Below are positions 37,587 to 45,916 of a stretch of DNA of 64,000 nt, piece after piece. Numbering within the stretch: the first letter of the stretch is position 1; the number at the start of each line of letters is the position of its first letter. Origin of the DNA: Tenericutes bacterium HGW-Tenericutes-2 (GTDB lineage Bacteria > Bacillota_I > Bacilli_A > Acholeplasmatales > Acholeplasmataceae). Under the pieces are notes generated by a model. It was given only the letters and a program-made list of their open reading frames with translations. It was not told where the DNA came from and did no database searches. The position numbers and the translations under genes were made by a program. The stretch is taken from NCBI GenBank assembly GCA_002839095.1, contig PGXL01000003.1, positions 119,063 to 183,062 of the forward strand. The letters are read 5' to 3'.

Positions 37587-37733
37587 ATGAATTCAGTTTT
37601 TTTTTGAAAATTCTTTTTTTGGCTTAAAGAAGAGGTTTTTTCTTTTACTTTAGTAAAGGTGAATAATCATCCATATTTTTAGGCACAACGTATGATTAAA
37701 GTATGAAAATGTGAAAAAAAGTGTACAAAAGTG

Positions 37734-37762
37734 TTGACAATACTTGAGACTTAGAATAAAAT
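37734..37762 (+). promoter_or_regulatory. consensus promoter of surface cluster 2
   Basis: A perfect TTGACA at 37734-37739, a 17-base spacer and TAAAAT at 37757-37762. The transcript would begin near 37769, just ahead of the tandem c-di-GMP riboswitches. Confidence 0.85.
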
Positions 37763-37795
37763 ACAGGTGTATCGACTCATATAGATACAAAAATG

Positions 37796-37892
37796 TAAAA
37801 GGCAAACTTAGGGAAACTTAAGGACGCAAAGCTATAGGGCCTAAATTAAAAGGTAGCCAGTTGTCATTCGATGATGCTGGTTTTTTATTTAT
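37796..37892 (+). ncRNA. cyclic di-GMP-I riboswitch (GEMM-I), first of tandem
   Basis: The conserved core is complete: GGCAAACTTAGGGAAACTTA, then GGACGCAAAGCTATAGGGCC and AAAGGTAGCCAGTTGTC. P1 is GGCAA with TTGTC. The terminator CCAG..TCAT / ATGA..CTGG plus T-run (37857-37887) uses the 3' strand of the aptamer, so ligand binding should block termination (predicted ON switch). The aptamer class is established; the ON direction is inferred from the overlap. Confidence 0.95.
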
Positions 37893-37920
37893 TCAAATAT
37901 CTGTGAAATTGATATAAAAA

Positions 37921-38012
37921 TGTAAAAGGCAAACTTAGGGGAACCTAAGGACGCAAAGCTAAAGGGCCTAATAAAAGGTAGCCAGTTGTCATTTCGTGAC
38001 GCTGGCTTTTTG
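37921..38012 (+). ncRNA. cyclic di-GMP-I riboswitch (GEMM-I), second of tandem
   Basis: Nearly a copy of the first: GGCAAACTTAGGGGAACCTA, then AGGACGCAAAGCTAAAGGGC and AAGGTAGCCAGTTGTC. Its terminator is stronger: AGCCAG (37980-37985) with CTGGCT (38002-38007) and GTCA with TGAC inside, followed by T. Since both units must read through, the pair should act as a sharper, more digital gate for the A2-B2-C2-sipW-AAA-DUF2357 operon. Confidence 0.95.
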
Positions 38013-38059
38013 TTTCATAAAAATGAGATTAAAAATACCTAAAAAAAGGAGTGATGATG

Positions 38060-38773
38060 ATGAGACTTTCTAAAGTTCTTGGAGTAAGACGAATTAAAAT
38101 TAGAAACCGAATCTTCAGTTTAGGAATCATTATCACAGGAATGCTCTCCCTTACATTTGGTGTCATTACATTTTATGGACAAAATGCAGGTAACATGATT
38201 ATGTCAGTGGATCCAAGCGCAGCAATGCGAGGAATTAAATTATCGATTGATCCTGATCCAAATGCACCATATACGCTAACTCGACTAATGAGTGAACCGA
38301 TTGAAGATGCGAAAGACATCACATATGCATGGATTAAATTGGATGAAGTTCAAGACACTATGGGTAATTATGTAGATGAGGATCATGATTATGTAGCATA
38401 CACATTCTATGTTAAAAACGATGGAGCAGAAACAGTTGATTTAAGATACTACATTAAGATTACTGAAGTATACAACAATTTAGATAAAGGTATTAGGGTA
38501 ATTCTTATTGATGAAGGTCAAGAAACATTATATATGAAGCCTGACTCAACCAATGATACATATTATCCAGATACTATGCCAACTGCAGAACATTTTCTAA
38601 CTCAAAGTATAATTATGAGAAGAATCGTTCCAAACTTTAAACCGGGAGAAAGAAGAAAGATAACAGTTGTAATTTATCTAGAAGGCTATGATCCTGATAC
38701 AAATGATGATTTAATGGGTGGAATGATTAAGCTACAAATGAACTTCACAATTGATGATAAGTTTAATGAGTAG
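38060..38773 (+). CDS. exported TasA-like family protein A2
   Basis: 237 residues, paralogue of A1: RLSKVLGVRR, an N-terminal hydrophobic segment ending FYGQNAGNMIMSVD, and C-terminal VVIYLEGYDPDTNDDLMGG. It is the first gene after the tandem riboswitches. Three consecutive ATG codons and a GTG could start it; ATG 38060 gives 8 bases to the AAGGAG and aligns with the A1 start. Probably membrane-linked or exported. The W of the W-x-EG-x-D element is Tyr here. Confidence 0.65.
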   Translation: MRLSKVLGVRRIKIRNRIFSLGIIITGMLSLTFGVITFYGQNAGNMIMSVDPSAAMRGIKLSIDPDPNAPYTLTRLMSEPIEDAKDITYAWIKLDEVQDTMGNYVDEDHDYVAYTFYVKNDGAETVDLRYYIKITEVYNNLDKGIRVILIDEGQETLYMKPDSTNDTYYPDTMPTAEHFLTQSIIMRRIVPNFKPGERRKITVVIYLEGYDPDTNDDLMGGMIKLQMNFTIDDKFNE

Positions 38774-38780
38774 GTAAAAG

Positions 38781-39749
38781 ATGATGAGAAACTTGAAGAA
38801 AATACATATTTCTCTCTTATCATTCATATTAATTGTTTTAGTTTTTGGAACAGTAACATATGCTTGGTTGTCACTATCACTAATTAATAACATTGATGGA
38901 TTGACACTCACAGCATCTAGTGGAGATGAATTAGAACTATCATTTGATGGCATAGAGTATTACAGTGTTTTACCCTCCTCACCTTTGGAAGGATCAGTTG
39001 ATGGAATCAGATTATATGATGTAACATCAATTGATGGAATTAACTTTCAAACTGGTGGACTTAGAGAAGTAGGAGTTGCAGTACCAAATGAACATTATCT
39101 CTCATTTGACTTATGGATTAGAACGTCTCAAGCTGAACGTGACATCTTCTTAATCAATGATGTTTCAAAGGAAATGAAGTTTGGTGATAAAAGAAATGGC
39201 ACTTACTTTGTTTCAAAGGGTGTCTCATGGAGATCGCCTCACACATTCTTTAACGGACCACTTATAGAAGACACAGTTCAAGCAGGAGATATTGGAGTCT
39301 ATTACGGACATGACGCAATTAGAATTTCAATTATCGAACTACAAGATGAGAATAATCCCTATGATCAAAGAGACGCTGAAGAATTAAGAACTTATCTATA
39401 TGATCCTTCAGGAAATCCTAATCGAGGATACGGTTCACCAGTTGGAGCATTCAGTTATTTTTTCCAAAGAACACTGATTTACCAATATCTTCCAACACAA
39501 TATCCTCCAACAAGCTACAGACTTTCAGAAATGGATCCACATAATCCTTATCAAGCACTAGATAATGAATCTCTAGTAGCAACACTTCAGAAAACAGATA
39601 ATAAGGATATTAAGAATAGAACATATTATTCAGGCAAGGTTAGAATTAATATTTGGGTTGAAGGTTGGGATGCAGATGCATTTGATGCAATTGATAAAGA
39701 CCAAATTCAAATACAGTTACAATTTAAAGCAGCAAGAAGAGCTTTATAA
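38781..39749 (+). CDS. SipW-type signal peptide surface protein B2
   Basis: 322 residues, paralogue of B1 along its whole length. The signal ends GTVTYAWL; the mature part has TSYRLSEMDPHNPYQALDNE and ends INIWVEGWDADAFDAI plus a strand. The RBS is weak (TAGGT). It lies 7 bases after A2. Likely a minor subunit or anchor of the filament made from C2, processed by SipW-2. Confidence 0.72.
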   Translation: MMRNLKKIHISLLSFILIVLVFGTVTYAWLSLSLINNIDGLTLTASSGDELELSFDGIEYYSVLPSSPLEGSVDGIRLYDVTSIDGINFQTGGLREVGVAVPNEHYLSFDLWIRTSQAERDIFLINDVSKEMKFGDKRNGTYFVSKGVSWRSPHTFFNGPLIEDTVQAGDIGVYYGHDAIRISIIELQDENNPYDQRDAEELRTYLYDPSGNPNRGYGSPVGAFSYFFQRTLIYQYLPTQYPPTSYRLSEMDPHNPYQALDNESLVATLQKTDNKDIKNRTYYSGKVRINIWVEGWDADAFDAIDKDQIQIQLQFKAARRAL

Positions 39750-39824
39750 ACCAAGGATTAACTTAACGAAAGTTAATAAAAATAAAAAAAATATAAAAAG
39801 AGAAATAAAAGGAGACTAGAAAAA

Positions 39825-40724
39825 ATGAACAGACTAGCAAGAAAATTAGTATTATCCGTATTATCAGTAGTACTTACGGTTGTAGCTTTAGGGACTACAA
39901 CATTCGCGTGGTTTACGCTTACGAATACTTCAGTAGTTCAACCATTTAATGCTGATATCGTAGCAGATACAGGTATTGAAATTGCATTAGGTATGCCAGG
40001 TGTTGCTGATCCAACTTTATTACAATGGAAGACAGTTATTACAACACAAGATATTTATAACTTTATTGAAGCTGCTTACCCTTCAGGATTTGAATTCACT
40101 CATGTTAGTTCAACTAACGGTGTACTATTTACCGATTTAGAAGGAGCTTCAGTTACTGATGGTTTCCTAGAAATCCCACTACATTTTAGATCCGATAACG
40201 AAACTGAAATCAATTGGACTCAAGTTGTAGTATCTAGTCCAACTGCTGGTTGGATGACAGGGGTTACATTTGTTGACTCATTAGGAAATACTCGTGTTGC
40301 CGGTTCTACATTTAATGTTAACGCTGCTGACGCAGTAAGAGTATCTGTTACTGGTAACATTGGTGGTGTAAACACTACAACAGCTTACGAAAACCCAGCT
40401 TCTGAACCAATTAGAAATACTGTACTTGGAGCAAATTCAAATGCTGACTTTAGCAATGGTACTGTTGGTGCAAATGGATCAACTAATTATTACTATCAAG
40501 TTAACAACACTCTTCCTACTGGAGTTACATCAGTTACAACAGTAGCAACAGTAACATCAATTTCAAGTACTAAAGTATTAGACATGGTTACTAACCCAGT
40601 TATGCCAGAAGCAGTTTATTATGGTGTTGTTACAGTTCGTATTTGGTTAGAAGGTTGGGATGCAGAAGCATACAACTCACTTTTAGGTAGAGTAATTACA
40701 GCTTCATTAAGATTTGGTGCATAA
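39825..40724 (+). CDS. TasA-like major surface protein C2 (SipW-type precursor)
   Basis: 299 residues. The signal KLVLSVLSVVLTVVALG followed by TTFAWFT equals that of C1 for 17 residues; the body is diverged and even richer in Thr, Val, Ala and Asn, with no Cys. It ends RIWLEGWDAEAYNSLLGR. The DNA uses many GCT/GTT/ACA codons, a more even choice than its neighbours, which often marks highly produced proteins. AAGGAG precedes ATG by ~10 bases. An RNA hairpin follows. The best candidate for the main c-di-GMP-induced fibre subunit (inference). Confidence 0.72.
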   Translation: MNRLARKLVLSVLSVVLTVVALGTTTFAWFTLTNTSVVQPFNADIVADTGIEIALGMPGVADPTLLQWKTVITTQDIYNFIEAAYPSGFEFTHVSSTNGVLFTDLEGASVTDGFLEIPLHFRSDNETEINWTQVVVSSPTAGWMTGVTFVDSLGNTRVAGSTFNVNAADAVRVSVTGNIGGVNTTTAYENPASEPIRNTVLGANSNADFSNGTVGANGSTNYYYQVNNTLPTGVTSVTTVATVTSISSTKVLDMVTNPVMPEAVYYGVVTVRIWLEGWDAEAYNSLLGRVITASLRFGA

Positions 40725-40771
40725 TATTTAAAAAAATATAGTATAATATACTATAGATAGGTACTATCATT

Positions 40772-40833
40772 CTAGTCACTGGTAAGTGCACTTCGTTCAA
40801 GTGCACTTACCATCCTACTTGGATTTCGACTAG
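40772..40833 (+). ncRNA. intercistronic hairpin element, copy 2
   Basis: GGTAAGTGCACTT (40781-40793) pairs with AAGTGCACTTACC (40799-40811). The outer pairing is CTAGTC (40772-40777) with GACTAG (40828-40833), and CCTACTTGG is conserved between the arms as in copy 1. Differences in the stem are compensated (CAACA/TGTTG versus CTT/AAG), which supports a real RNA structure. Confidence 0.78.
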
Positions 40834-40859
40834 GATTCTTTCAAAATAGCGGGGATTAT

Positions 40860-41573
40860 ATGAAACCAGAAACAAAGAAAACAGTTATTAAAGTTGGAAA
40901 AATCATTTTAAATGTTTTGTTTTACTCAGTAATTATATTACTCATCACATTTTCAATTGCAAATATGCAGCTGAAGAAAAAAGATGATATTGCCAATGTC
41001 TTTGGGAATGGTTTTACGACTGTATTAACAGATTCCATGGATGGTGAAGAAAGTGATTCTTTCACCGTTGATGATATTGTATTTGTTAAGCTTTTAAATG
41101 ATGAATCAAGAGCTAAATTAGAAGTAGGAGACATTATTACTTATTTCAGCATGGATATTCCTGGATTGGGTGTTCAAGGTTTGATTACTCACAGAATTTC
41201 TGAAATTATTGTTATCGAAGGCGAAACATTCTTTATCACGAAAGGTGATAAGGCTGGTGCAACAGATGACGCTCCTATTCATATTTCTGAAGCTTTAGCA
41301 CAATACCAATCTAAGTGGGTTGGTGCAGGTGGTGCATTAAAATATTTGCAGACTCCATCAGGATTTGCATTATTTGTTATTCTACCTGTTATCATTATGC
41401 TAGTTTTTGAAGGTATTATGCTTGTAAGAAATGTTATTAGACTTAATAACGAAAAGCTTGAAAAGAAATTTGCTATCAACAAGGATCAAGCAGTTTTTGA
41501 TGTTGAGGCAGAAAAAGAAAAAATTAGACAACAAGTTCTTGAGGAATTAAAAAAAGAGAGTCAAGACAAATAG
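40860..41573 (+). CDS. sipW: SipW-type signal peptidase I, copy 2
   Basis: 237 residues with the same layout as copy 1: TM1 (about 15-37), Ser in TDSM, His in THRISE, KGDKAGATDD, a second TM near 165-190 and a charged tail. ER-type Ser-His-Asp signal peptidase. Expected to cut the A2/B2/C2 precursors. It lies between the hairpin and the AAA+ gene, the same order as in cluster 1. Confidence 0.88.
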   Translation: MKPETKKTVIKVGKIILNVLFYSVIILLITFSIANMQLKKKDDIANVFGNGFTTVLTDSMDGEESDSFTVDDIVFVKLLNDESRAKLEVGDIITYFSMDIPGLGVQGLITHRISEIIVIEGETFFITKGDKAGATDDAPIHISEALAQYQSKWVGAGGALKYLQTPSGFALFVILPVIIMLVFEGIMLVRNVIRLNNEKLEKKFAINKDQAVFDVEAEKEKIRQQVLEELKKESQDK

Positions 41574-41604
41574 AGTAGTTATCAATTAACCACAAGGAGT
41601 GCGT

Positions 41605-43149
41605 ATGGTAGAGTTTGCTCGTTACTATATTGACTTCATTAGACAGTTTTTTGTTAATATCGGTGAATTCTTCAATCGGATTTTTGGGGCATTTGCCGAC
41701 TTATTATTTAATGGAGTTATAGAATTTATAAGAAATTTCATCGCTAAAAGTGTTGACTTCACATTGCTGGATTGGGTAATGGCTTTTCTTGTTTTAGTCA
41801 TTAATCTAGCATTTGTAGTATTCGTGGTCTTAAAACTCTATCAAGTCACTAGAAGATATGTTAAATTCGCTAAAATAGAAATTGAAAAAGATGAGCTTCT
41901 AGAAGAAATTTCATTTTTAAACCAAAAAACTGTAGAACTGATTGATGAAAAGAACAAGATACTTGCTCTAAAGGTTTCTAATTTGGGTGTGACACCTAAT
42001 GATGACTCAATGAATTACGGTCAACCTGGCTCAGATGATTTAGACGATGAATATACAGGACCATCAAGATTTGTTAAGCTCCTACAAGTCGATAAAGAAT
42101 ATGAAAACATGGTGACTCAAATCCACATGAAAGATGAGGATATGATTACACTTAATGAGCTTGTGAAGAGATTTATCAACTTCTCAGCATCAAGATTAGG
42201 ACTTTTCTACGATAAAAAAATTATATCAGCATTCTTTGCTGGTATGGCTGCTTCCAAAACAATGATTCTAGAAGGTATCTCTGGTACCGGGAAAACATCC
42301 CTTCCATATGCAATGGGAAAATTTTTCAACAATGATTCAGAAATCATCGCTGTACAACCCTCTTGGAGAGATCGTGCAGAAATGATTGGTTACTTAAATG
42401 AATTTACGAAGAAGTTTAATGAAACTGACTTCCTAAAGGCAATCTATAAAACGACATATCGTGATGATATTTGCATCATCGTATTAGATGAAATGAACTT
42501 GGCACGTGTAGAATATTACTTTGCTGAACTTTTATCACTTCTTGAAATGCCTGATGCGGATGCGTGGCTTGTTGATATTGTCCCTGATAATCAGCCAGGA
42601 GATCCTAAGCATTTACAAAACGGTAAGATCTTATTACCACAAAATGTTTGGTTTATTGGTACAGCAAATAAGGATGACTCAACATTTACCATTACCGATA
42701 AGGTCTATGACCGTGCGACACCAATTATAATTAACTCAAAATCAGCTTATATCGATGCACCAGACACTGAAGGTGTAAACATGAGCTATGACTACTTAAT
42801 TGAATTATATCGTCAAGCAAATAAAGAGCATTCATTATCATTAAAAGCGATTGAAAACCTAGAAAAACTTGACCAATTTATTACTAAGAACCTAAAGGTT
42901 ACATTCGGTAATCGTATCATGAAACAGATTAGAGCATTCGTTCCAGTCTATGTAGCATGCGGAAACTCCGAATATGAAGCACTAGACTACATGGTAGCTA
43001 GAAAAATATTTAGAAAGTTTGAAAGCTTAAATCTACCATTCTTACAGGATGAAATTAACGAGCTTTCCGTATTACTTGATCGTTTATTCGGTAAAGGTGT
43101 GTTTGTTGAATGTCAAGACTATCTAAGCACAATTAAGAGACAGTTCTAA
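41605..43149 (+). CDS. membrane-anchored McrB-like AAA+ ATPase, copy 2
   Basis: 514 residues. The N-terminal TM (about 58-82) and coiled coil (FLNQKTVELIDEKNKILALK) match copy 1, then the linker diverges and the AAA+ core is almost identical: GISGTGKT at 224-231, QPSWRDRAEMIGYLNEF, IIVLDEMNLARVEYYFAELL, WFIGTANKDD, DKVYDRATP. ATG 41605 was chosen over GTG 41599 because AAGGAG at 41595-41599 would overlap the latter. Strong conservation of the core with variable partners suggests that the ATPase has a fixed mechanical task and system-specific docking. It is followed after 12 bases by the DUF2357-like gene, its probable partner. Confidence 0.85.
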   Translation: MVEFARYYIDFIRQFFVNIGEFFNRIFGAFADLLFNGVIEFIRNFIAKSVDFTLLDWVMAFLVLVINLAFVVFVVLKLYQVTRRYVKFAKIEIEKDELLEEISFLNQKTVELIDEKNKILALKVSNLGVTPNDDSMNYGQPGSDDLDDEYTGPSRFVKLLQVDKEYENMVTQIHMKDEDMITLNELVKRFINFSASRLGLFYDKKIISAFFAGMAASKTMILEGISGTGKTSLPYAMGKFFNNDSEIIAVQPSWRDRAEMIGYLNEFTKKFNETDFLKAIYKTTYRDDICIIVLDEMNLARVEYYFAELLSLLEMPDADAWLVDIVPDNQPGDPKHLQNGKILLPQNVWFIGTANKDDSTFTITDKVYDRATPIIINSKSAYIDAPDTEGVNMSYDYLIELYRQANKEHSLSLKAIENLEKLDQFITKNLKVTFGNRIMKQIRAFVPVYVACGNSEYEALDYMVARKIFRKFESLNLPFLQDEINELSVLLDRLFGKGVFVECQDYLSTIKRQF

Positions 43150-43161
43150 TTAGGAGATTGT

Positions 43162-45036
43162 ATGAAAAAAACAAGTGATTTGGTAAAATTCCATCAACAG
43201 CTCAATGATGCATTCTATGAGCTTGAAAAAGAAGAAGAATTTCCAAATTTGTTTTATACTGCATTTCTTTCTGGTGAAAACACATTATTTCAAAAAACTG
43301 TTTCAGAAACTAAGACATTTCATGAAGAATGGATTGGAACTATTGAGTCTTATTTTCCTAGCTTAGATAAAATCACTAAGGATCCGAAATCTGGTTTAAA
43401 ATATCTACAAGAAGTTGTAGCAATCGAAAAGGCTAAGAAAACCAATAGTGATTCAATTAGACATTTAGCTGCAAATACCCATCTGATTAAAGAAATTAGA
43501 GATGGGCAAGTGATACCTAAAAAAATATTAACGACTCAAGCTGAAATACAATATGCTATTTATGAAAATAGATTCATCAAAACGCTAGTCAATCGTCTAT
43601 TTGATTTCGTAAACAATAGACATGAACTTGTGAAGAACAATGTTGAATCCTTTCAGACTAAGCAATTTAAATTGACATCTCAATTCGAGGTTAGAGAAAC
43701 TAAGGTGGATCTAGGAATCGAATTAAAATTTATAGAAGATTTAGAAAATGACGAAGTCAGTCACTATAATCATGAGTTACTCAATCGAATTCAATCCTTA
43801 CTTAAAAAGGTAAATGGAATTCGTGTTTCGCTATTTATGGAAGAATTAAAGAATGCAAAACCTGTTATTCCGCCAATTATGAAAACTTCCATTTTATTGA
43901 AAAACGTTGATTATCAAAACTGCTATAATCTATGGCTATATTTAGATAAATATAACACCTTAAATTATAACGTCAATGTTACAGAAAAGAATCTAACATT
44001 TGATAGATATTATTTAAGAAATGTTTATCAAAGTGCATTAACTGCGTTTACAACAGTATATGCTAATCAAAAAGCACTTGAGGATCATTATCAATATCTA
44101 GATGTTACTGAATATAAAAAGAAATCACCTAAATTTCTTAAAAAGAGCTTATCTGATATCATGAAAAATCCTGATCCTTTCATCTTAGAGGATACTCAAA
44201 TCAATCAATATTTTCTTGATCAAAATAAGATGGCATTCAGTGAAAAATTGGATAGATTTAAGGATGAGTCATCAAGCTATGATGTAGCACTTAGAAAAGC
44301 ACTCCGTGATACAATTGCTATTACAAACACATTATTTCAAGATTATTTTGATTTAAATGATGATGACGAAGCAGATGATATTTTCTTCTCAAGAATGGTT
44401 AAGCAGGATTTAGATGCAGAATTACTTAGAGCAAAGGATCGTGCAAGAATTGCAAGAATTATTCGTGAAACAAAGGAAGTCGATTATAACAATTCTATTC
44501 GTTTAGAAAAAAGAATGCTAAAGGAAATAGAAAGAGTCAATAAGGAAATCTCCAAGGGTCTTAAAAAAAGAGCAATTGATGAAGCGAAAAAACAAGCAAT
44601 TGAAGAGCGTATCAAACTTGAAAGAAGCAACCTTGATAAGAACCAAGAAACATTATCTGGATATCTTGAATTCGTTAGTGAACAGAAGAGAATTATCACA
44701 GATGAAGCTAGAGATGTAACAGAAAGAATTAAAGCAGAAGAAAAGCGTATTAAGGCAGAAGAAAAGAAAATTATAGAGCTAGAAAAGAAAAAAGCGACTA
44801 TACAATATAATCAAGAACTCAGAAAACTTAAAACTAAGCAACGTTTAGAAAAAGAAAAGATGGAAAAACTTGCAAAAGCTAAGATTCGTGCTGAAAAGAA
44901 GCGTTTTAAGGATGAGCAATTGAAACTAGAAAAGGCATCAAAGGAACGCATTCGTAAAGAGAAAGAAAAAGTCAGAACTCAAGCAGAAAATAAGATAAAA
45001 ACAGTAAAAAAAGAAAAGTCTAATACTATGGAATAA
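43162..45036 (+). CDS. DUF2357/McrC-like partner with long C-terminal coiled coil
   Basis: 624-residue, highly charged cytosolic protein. Around residues 132-142 it has IYENRFIKTL, the E-N-R-F-(V/I)-K signature I associate with DUF2357 and McrC-type partners of McrB-like ATPases. The domain around it is alpha-helical. The PD-(D/E)xK nuclease motif that normally follows in McrC relatives was not found. From about residue 420 to the end the protein is a Lys/Glu-rich coiled coil (RIKAEEKRIKAEEKKIIELE and similar). It directly follows AAA+ copy 2; no equivalent follows copy 1. A scaffold or activator for one or both ATPases is inferred. If the family call is wrong it is simply an unknown coiled-coil protein. 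Confidence 0.5.
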   Translation: MKKTSDLVKFHQQLNDAFYELEKEEEFPNLFYTAFLSGENTLFQKTVSETKTFHEEWIGTIESYFPSLDKITKDPKSGLKYLQEVVAIEKAKKTNSDSIRHLAANTHLIKEIRDGQVIPKKILTTQAEIQYAIYENRFIKTLVNRLFDFVNNRHELVKNNVESFQTKQFKLTSQFEVRETKVDLGIELKFIEDLENDEVSHYNHELLNRIQSLLKKVNGIRVSLFMEELKNAKPVIPPIMKTSILLKNVDYQNCYNLWLYLDKYNTLNYNVNVTEKNLTFDRYYLRNVYQSALTAFTTVYANQKALEDHYQYLDVTEYKKKSPKFLKKSLSDIMKNPDPFILEDTQINQYFLDQNKMAFSEKLDRFKDESSSYDVALRKALRDTIAITNTLFQDYFDLNDDDEADDIFFSRMVKQDLDAELLRAKDRARIARIIRETKEVDYNNSIRLEKRMLKEIERVNKEISKGLKKRAIDEAKKQAIEERIKLERSNLDKNQETLSGYLEFVSEQKRIITDEARDVTERIKAEEKRIKAEEKKIIELEKKKATIQYNQELRKLKTKQRLEKEKMEKLAKAKIRAEKKRFKDEQLKLEKASKERIRKEKEKVRTQAENKIKTVKKEKSNTME

Positions 45037-45058
45037 ATTAGACTGGAAGAGGATTAAT

Positions 45059-45739
45059 TTGAAGAAGATCATATCGATTATCATCACAACTTTAGCAATC
45101 TTAATCTTCTTATTCGCAATTGGTATCATGTTTATTGGAACCAGTGCGATGAAAAAGAATGAACCGCTTTATATTTTTGGTTATTCATTCTCGATTGTAC
45201 CTACTGAGTCTATGATAGGTGATGCTTCAGATTCACTAAATCAATATGATATTGCCATTATTAGAAAATCAAGCTTTGATCAAATTGAAATTGGTGATGT
45301 TATTGTATTTCAAGGTGAATTCCAAGGAAAAGAAATACTCATCATCCATAGAGTCGTTGGAATTCATCATGAAGGTGGCTTTGAAACCAAGGGTGATAAT
45401 AATGCATCGGTTGACGTTGAACCTGTTACAGAAGACATTTATCAAGGAACATTTCATGCTAAAATCACATTTTTAAAGCCAATTGCTAGCTTAGCAGCCA
45501 ATTCTAGAGGTTTCATTTTTATAGCATTAAGTCTAATTTTGGTTGCAATGGTTGTCTCAGAAACACTCCATATCATTAAGACAATCAAGCATGATAAAGA
45601 GGAAAAATTAAAGATAGAATTTGATGAAAATTTAGAAAATATTAAGGCTTTAGAAAAGCAAAAACTCTATGAAGAAATACTCAAAGAAGAACAAGAAAAA
45701 ATGAAGTCAAAACCAGGCGATTTTATTGACAAAAAATAG
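45059..45739 (+). CDS. sipW: SipW-type signal peptidase I, copy 3
   Basis: 226 residues, TTG start with AAGAGGA upstream. TM1 is about 4-26, the catalytic Ser in TESM, the His in IIHRVVG, and KGDNNASVDVEP carries the Asp. A second TM (about 150-172) and a Lys/Glu-rich tail follow. More diverged than copies 1 and 2. It ends the riboswitch operon of cluster 2; the -35 box of the next promoter overlaps its last codons. It may serve the two exported proteins just downstream. Confidence 0.87.
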   Translation: MKKIISIIITTLAILIFLFAIGIMFIGTSAMKKNEPLYIFGYSFSIVPTESMIGDASDSLNQYDIAIIRKSSFDQIEIGDVIVFQGEFQGKEILIIHRVVGIHHEGGFETKGDNNASVDVEPVTEDIYQGTFHAKITFLKPIASLAANSRGFIFIALSLILVAMVVSETLHIIKTIKHDKEEKLKIEFDENLENIKALEKQKLYEEILKEEQEKMKSKPGDFIDKK

Positions 45740-45754
45740 GATTCGCAGTATAAT
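45726..45754 (+). promoter_or_regulatory. perfect consensus promoter
   Basis: TTGACA at 45726-45731, 17-base spacer, TATAAT at 45749-45754. It drives the third c-di-GMP riboswitch and the two genes after it. The -35 lies inside the end of the third sipW gene. Confidence 0.92.
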
Positions 45755-45789
45755 TTAATTGTAGTCATATATTATTTATAATATATAAA

Positions 45790-45884
45790 ATTTGGCAAAA
45801 CTAGGGTAACCTAGTGACGCAAAGCTATAGGGCCTTCTTAAGGTAGCCAGTTGCACTCTCACGAGAGTTCAGCGGGCTTTTTTG
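45790..45884 (+). ncRNA. cyclic di-GMP-I riboswitch (GEMM-I), third
   Basis: TTTGGCAAAACTAGGGTAAC, then CTAGTGACGCAAAGCTATAG, GGCC and AAGGTAGCCAGTTGC are the GEMM-I core. The terminator has AGCC/GGCT outside and ACTCTC/GAGAGT inside, followed by six T (to 45883), and again takes up the 3' strand of the aptamer, so an ON switch is predicted. It controls the genes at 45917 and 46750. Confidence 0.95.
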
Positions 45885-45916
45885 TTTAAAAAACAACAAA
45901 GAAAAGGAGACCACAC

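Noticed and set aside
37796..38012. Repeated units that look like a short CRISPR or other direct-repeat array
   Set aside because: The repeats are two complete GEMM-I riboswitches with terminators; a third single copy at 45790 confirms the class.
26888..45036. McrBC-type restriction system
   Set aside because: The AAA+ proteins are membrane-anchored, no DNA-binding or PD-(D/E)xK nuclease motif is visible, and all neighbours are export genes.
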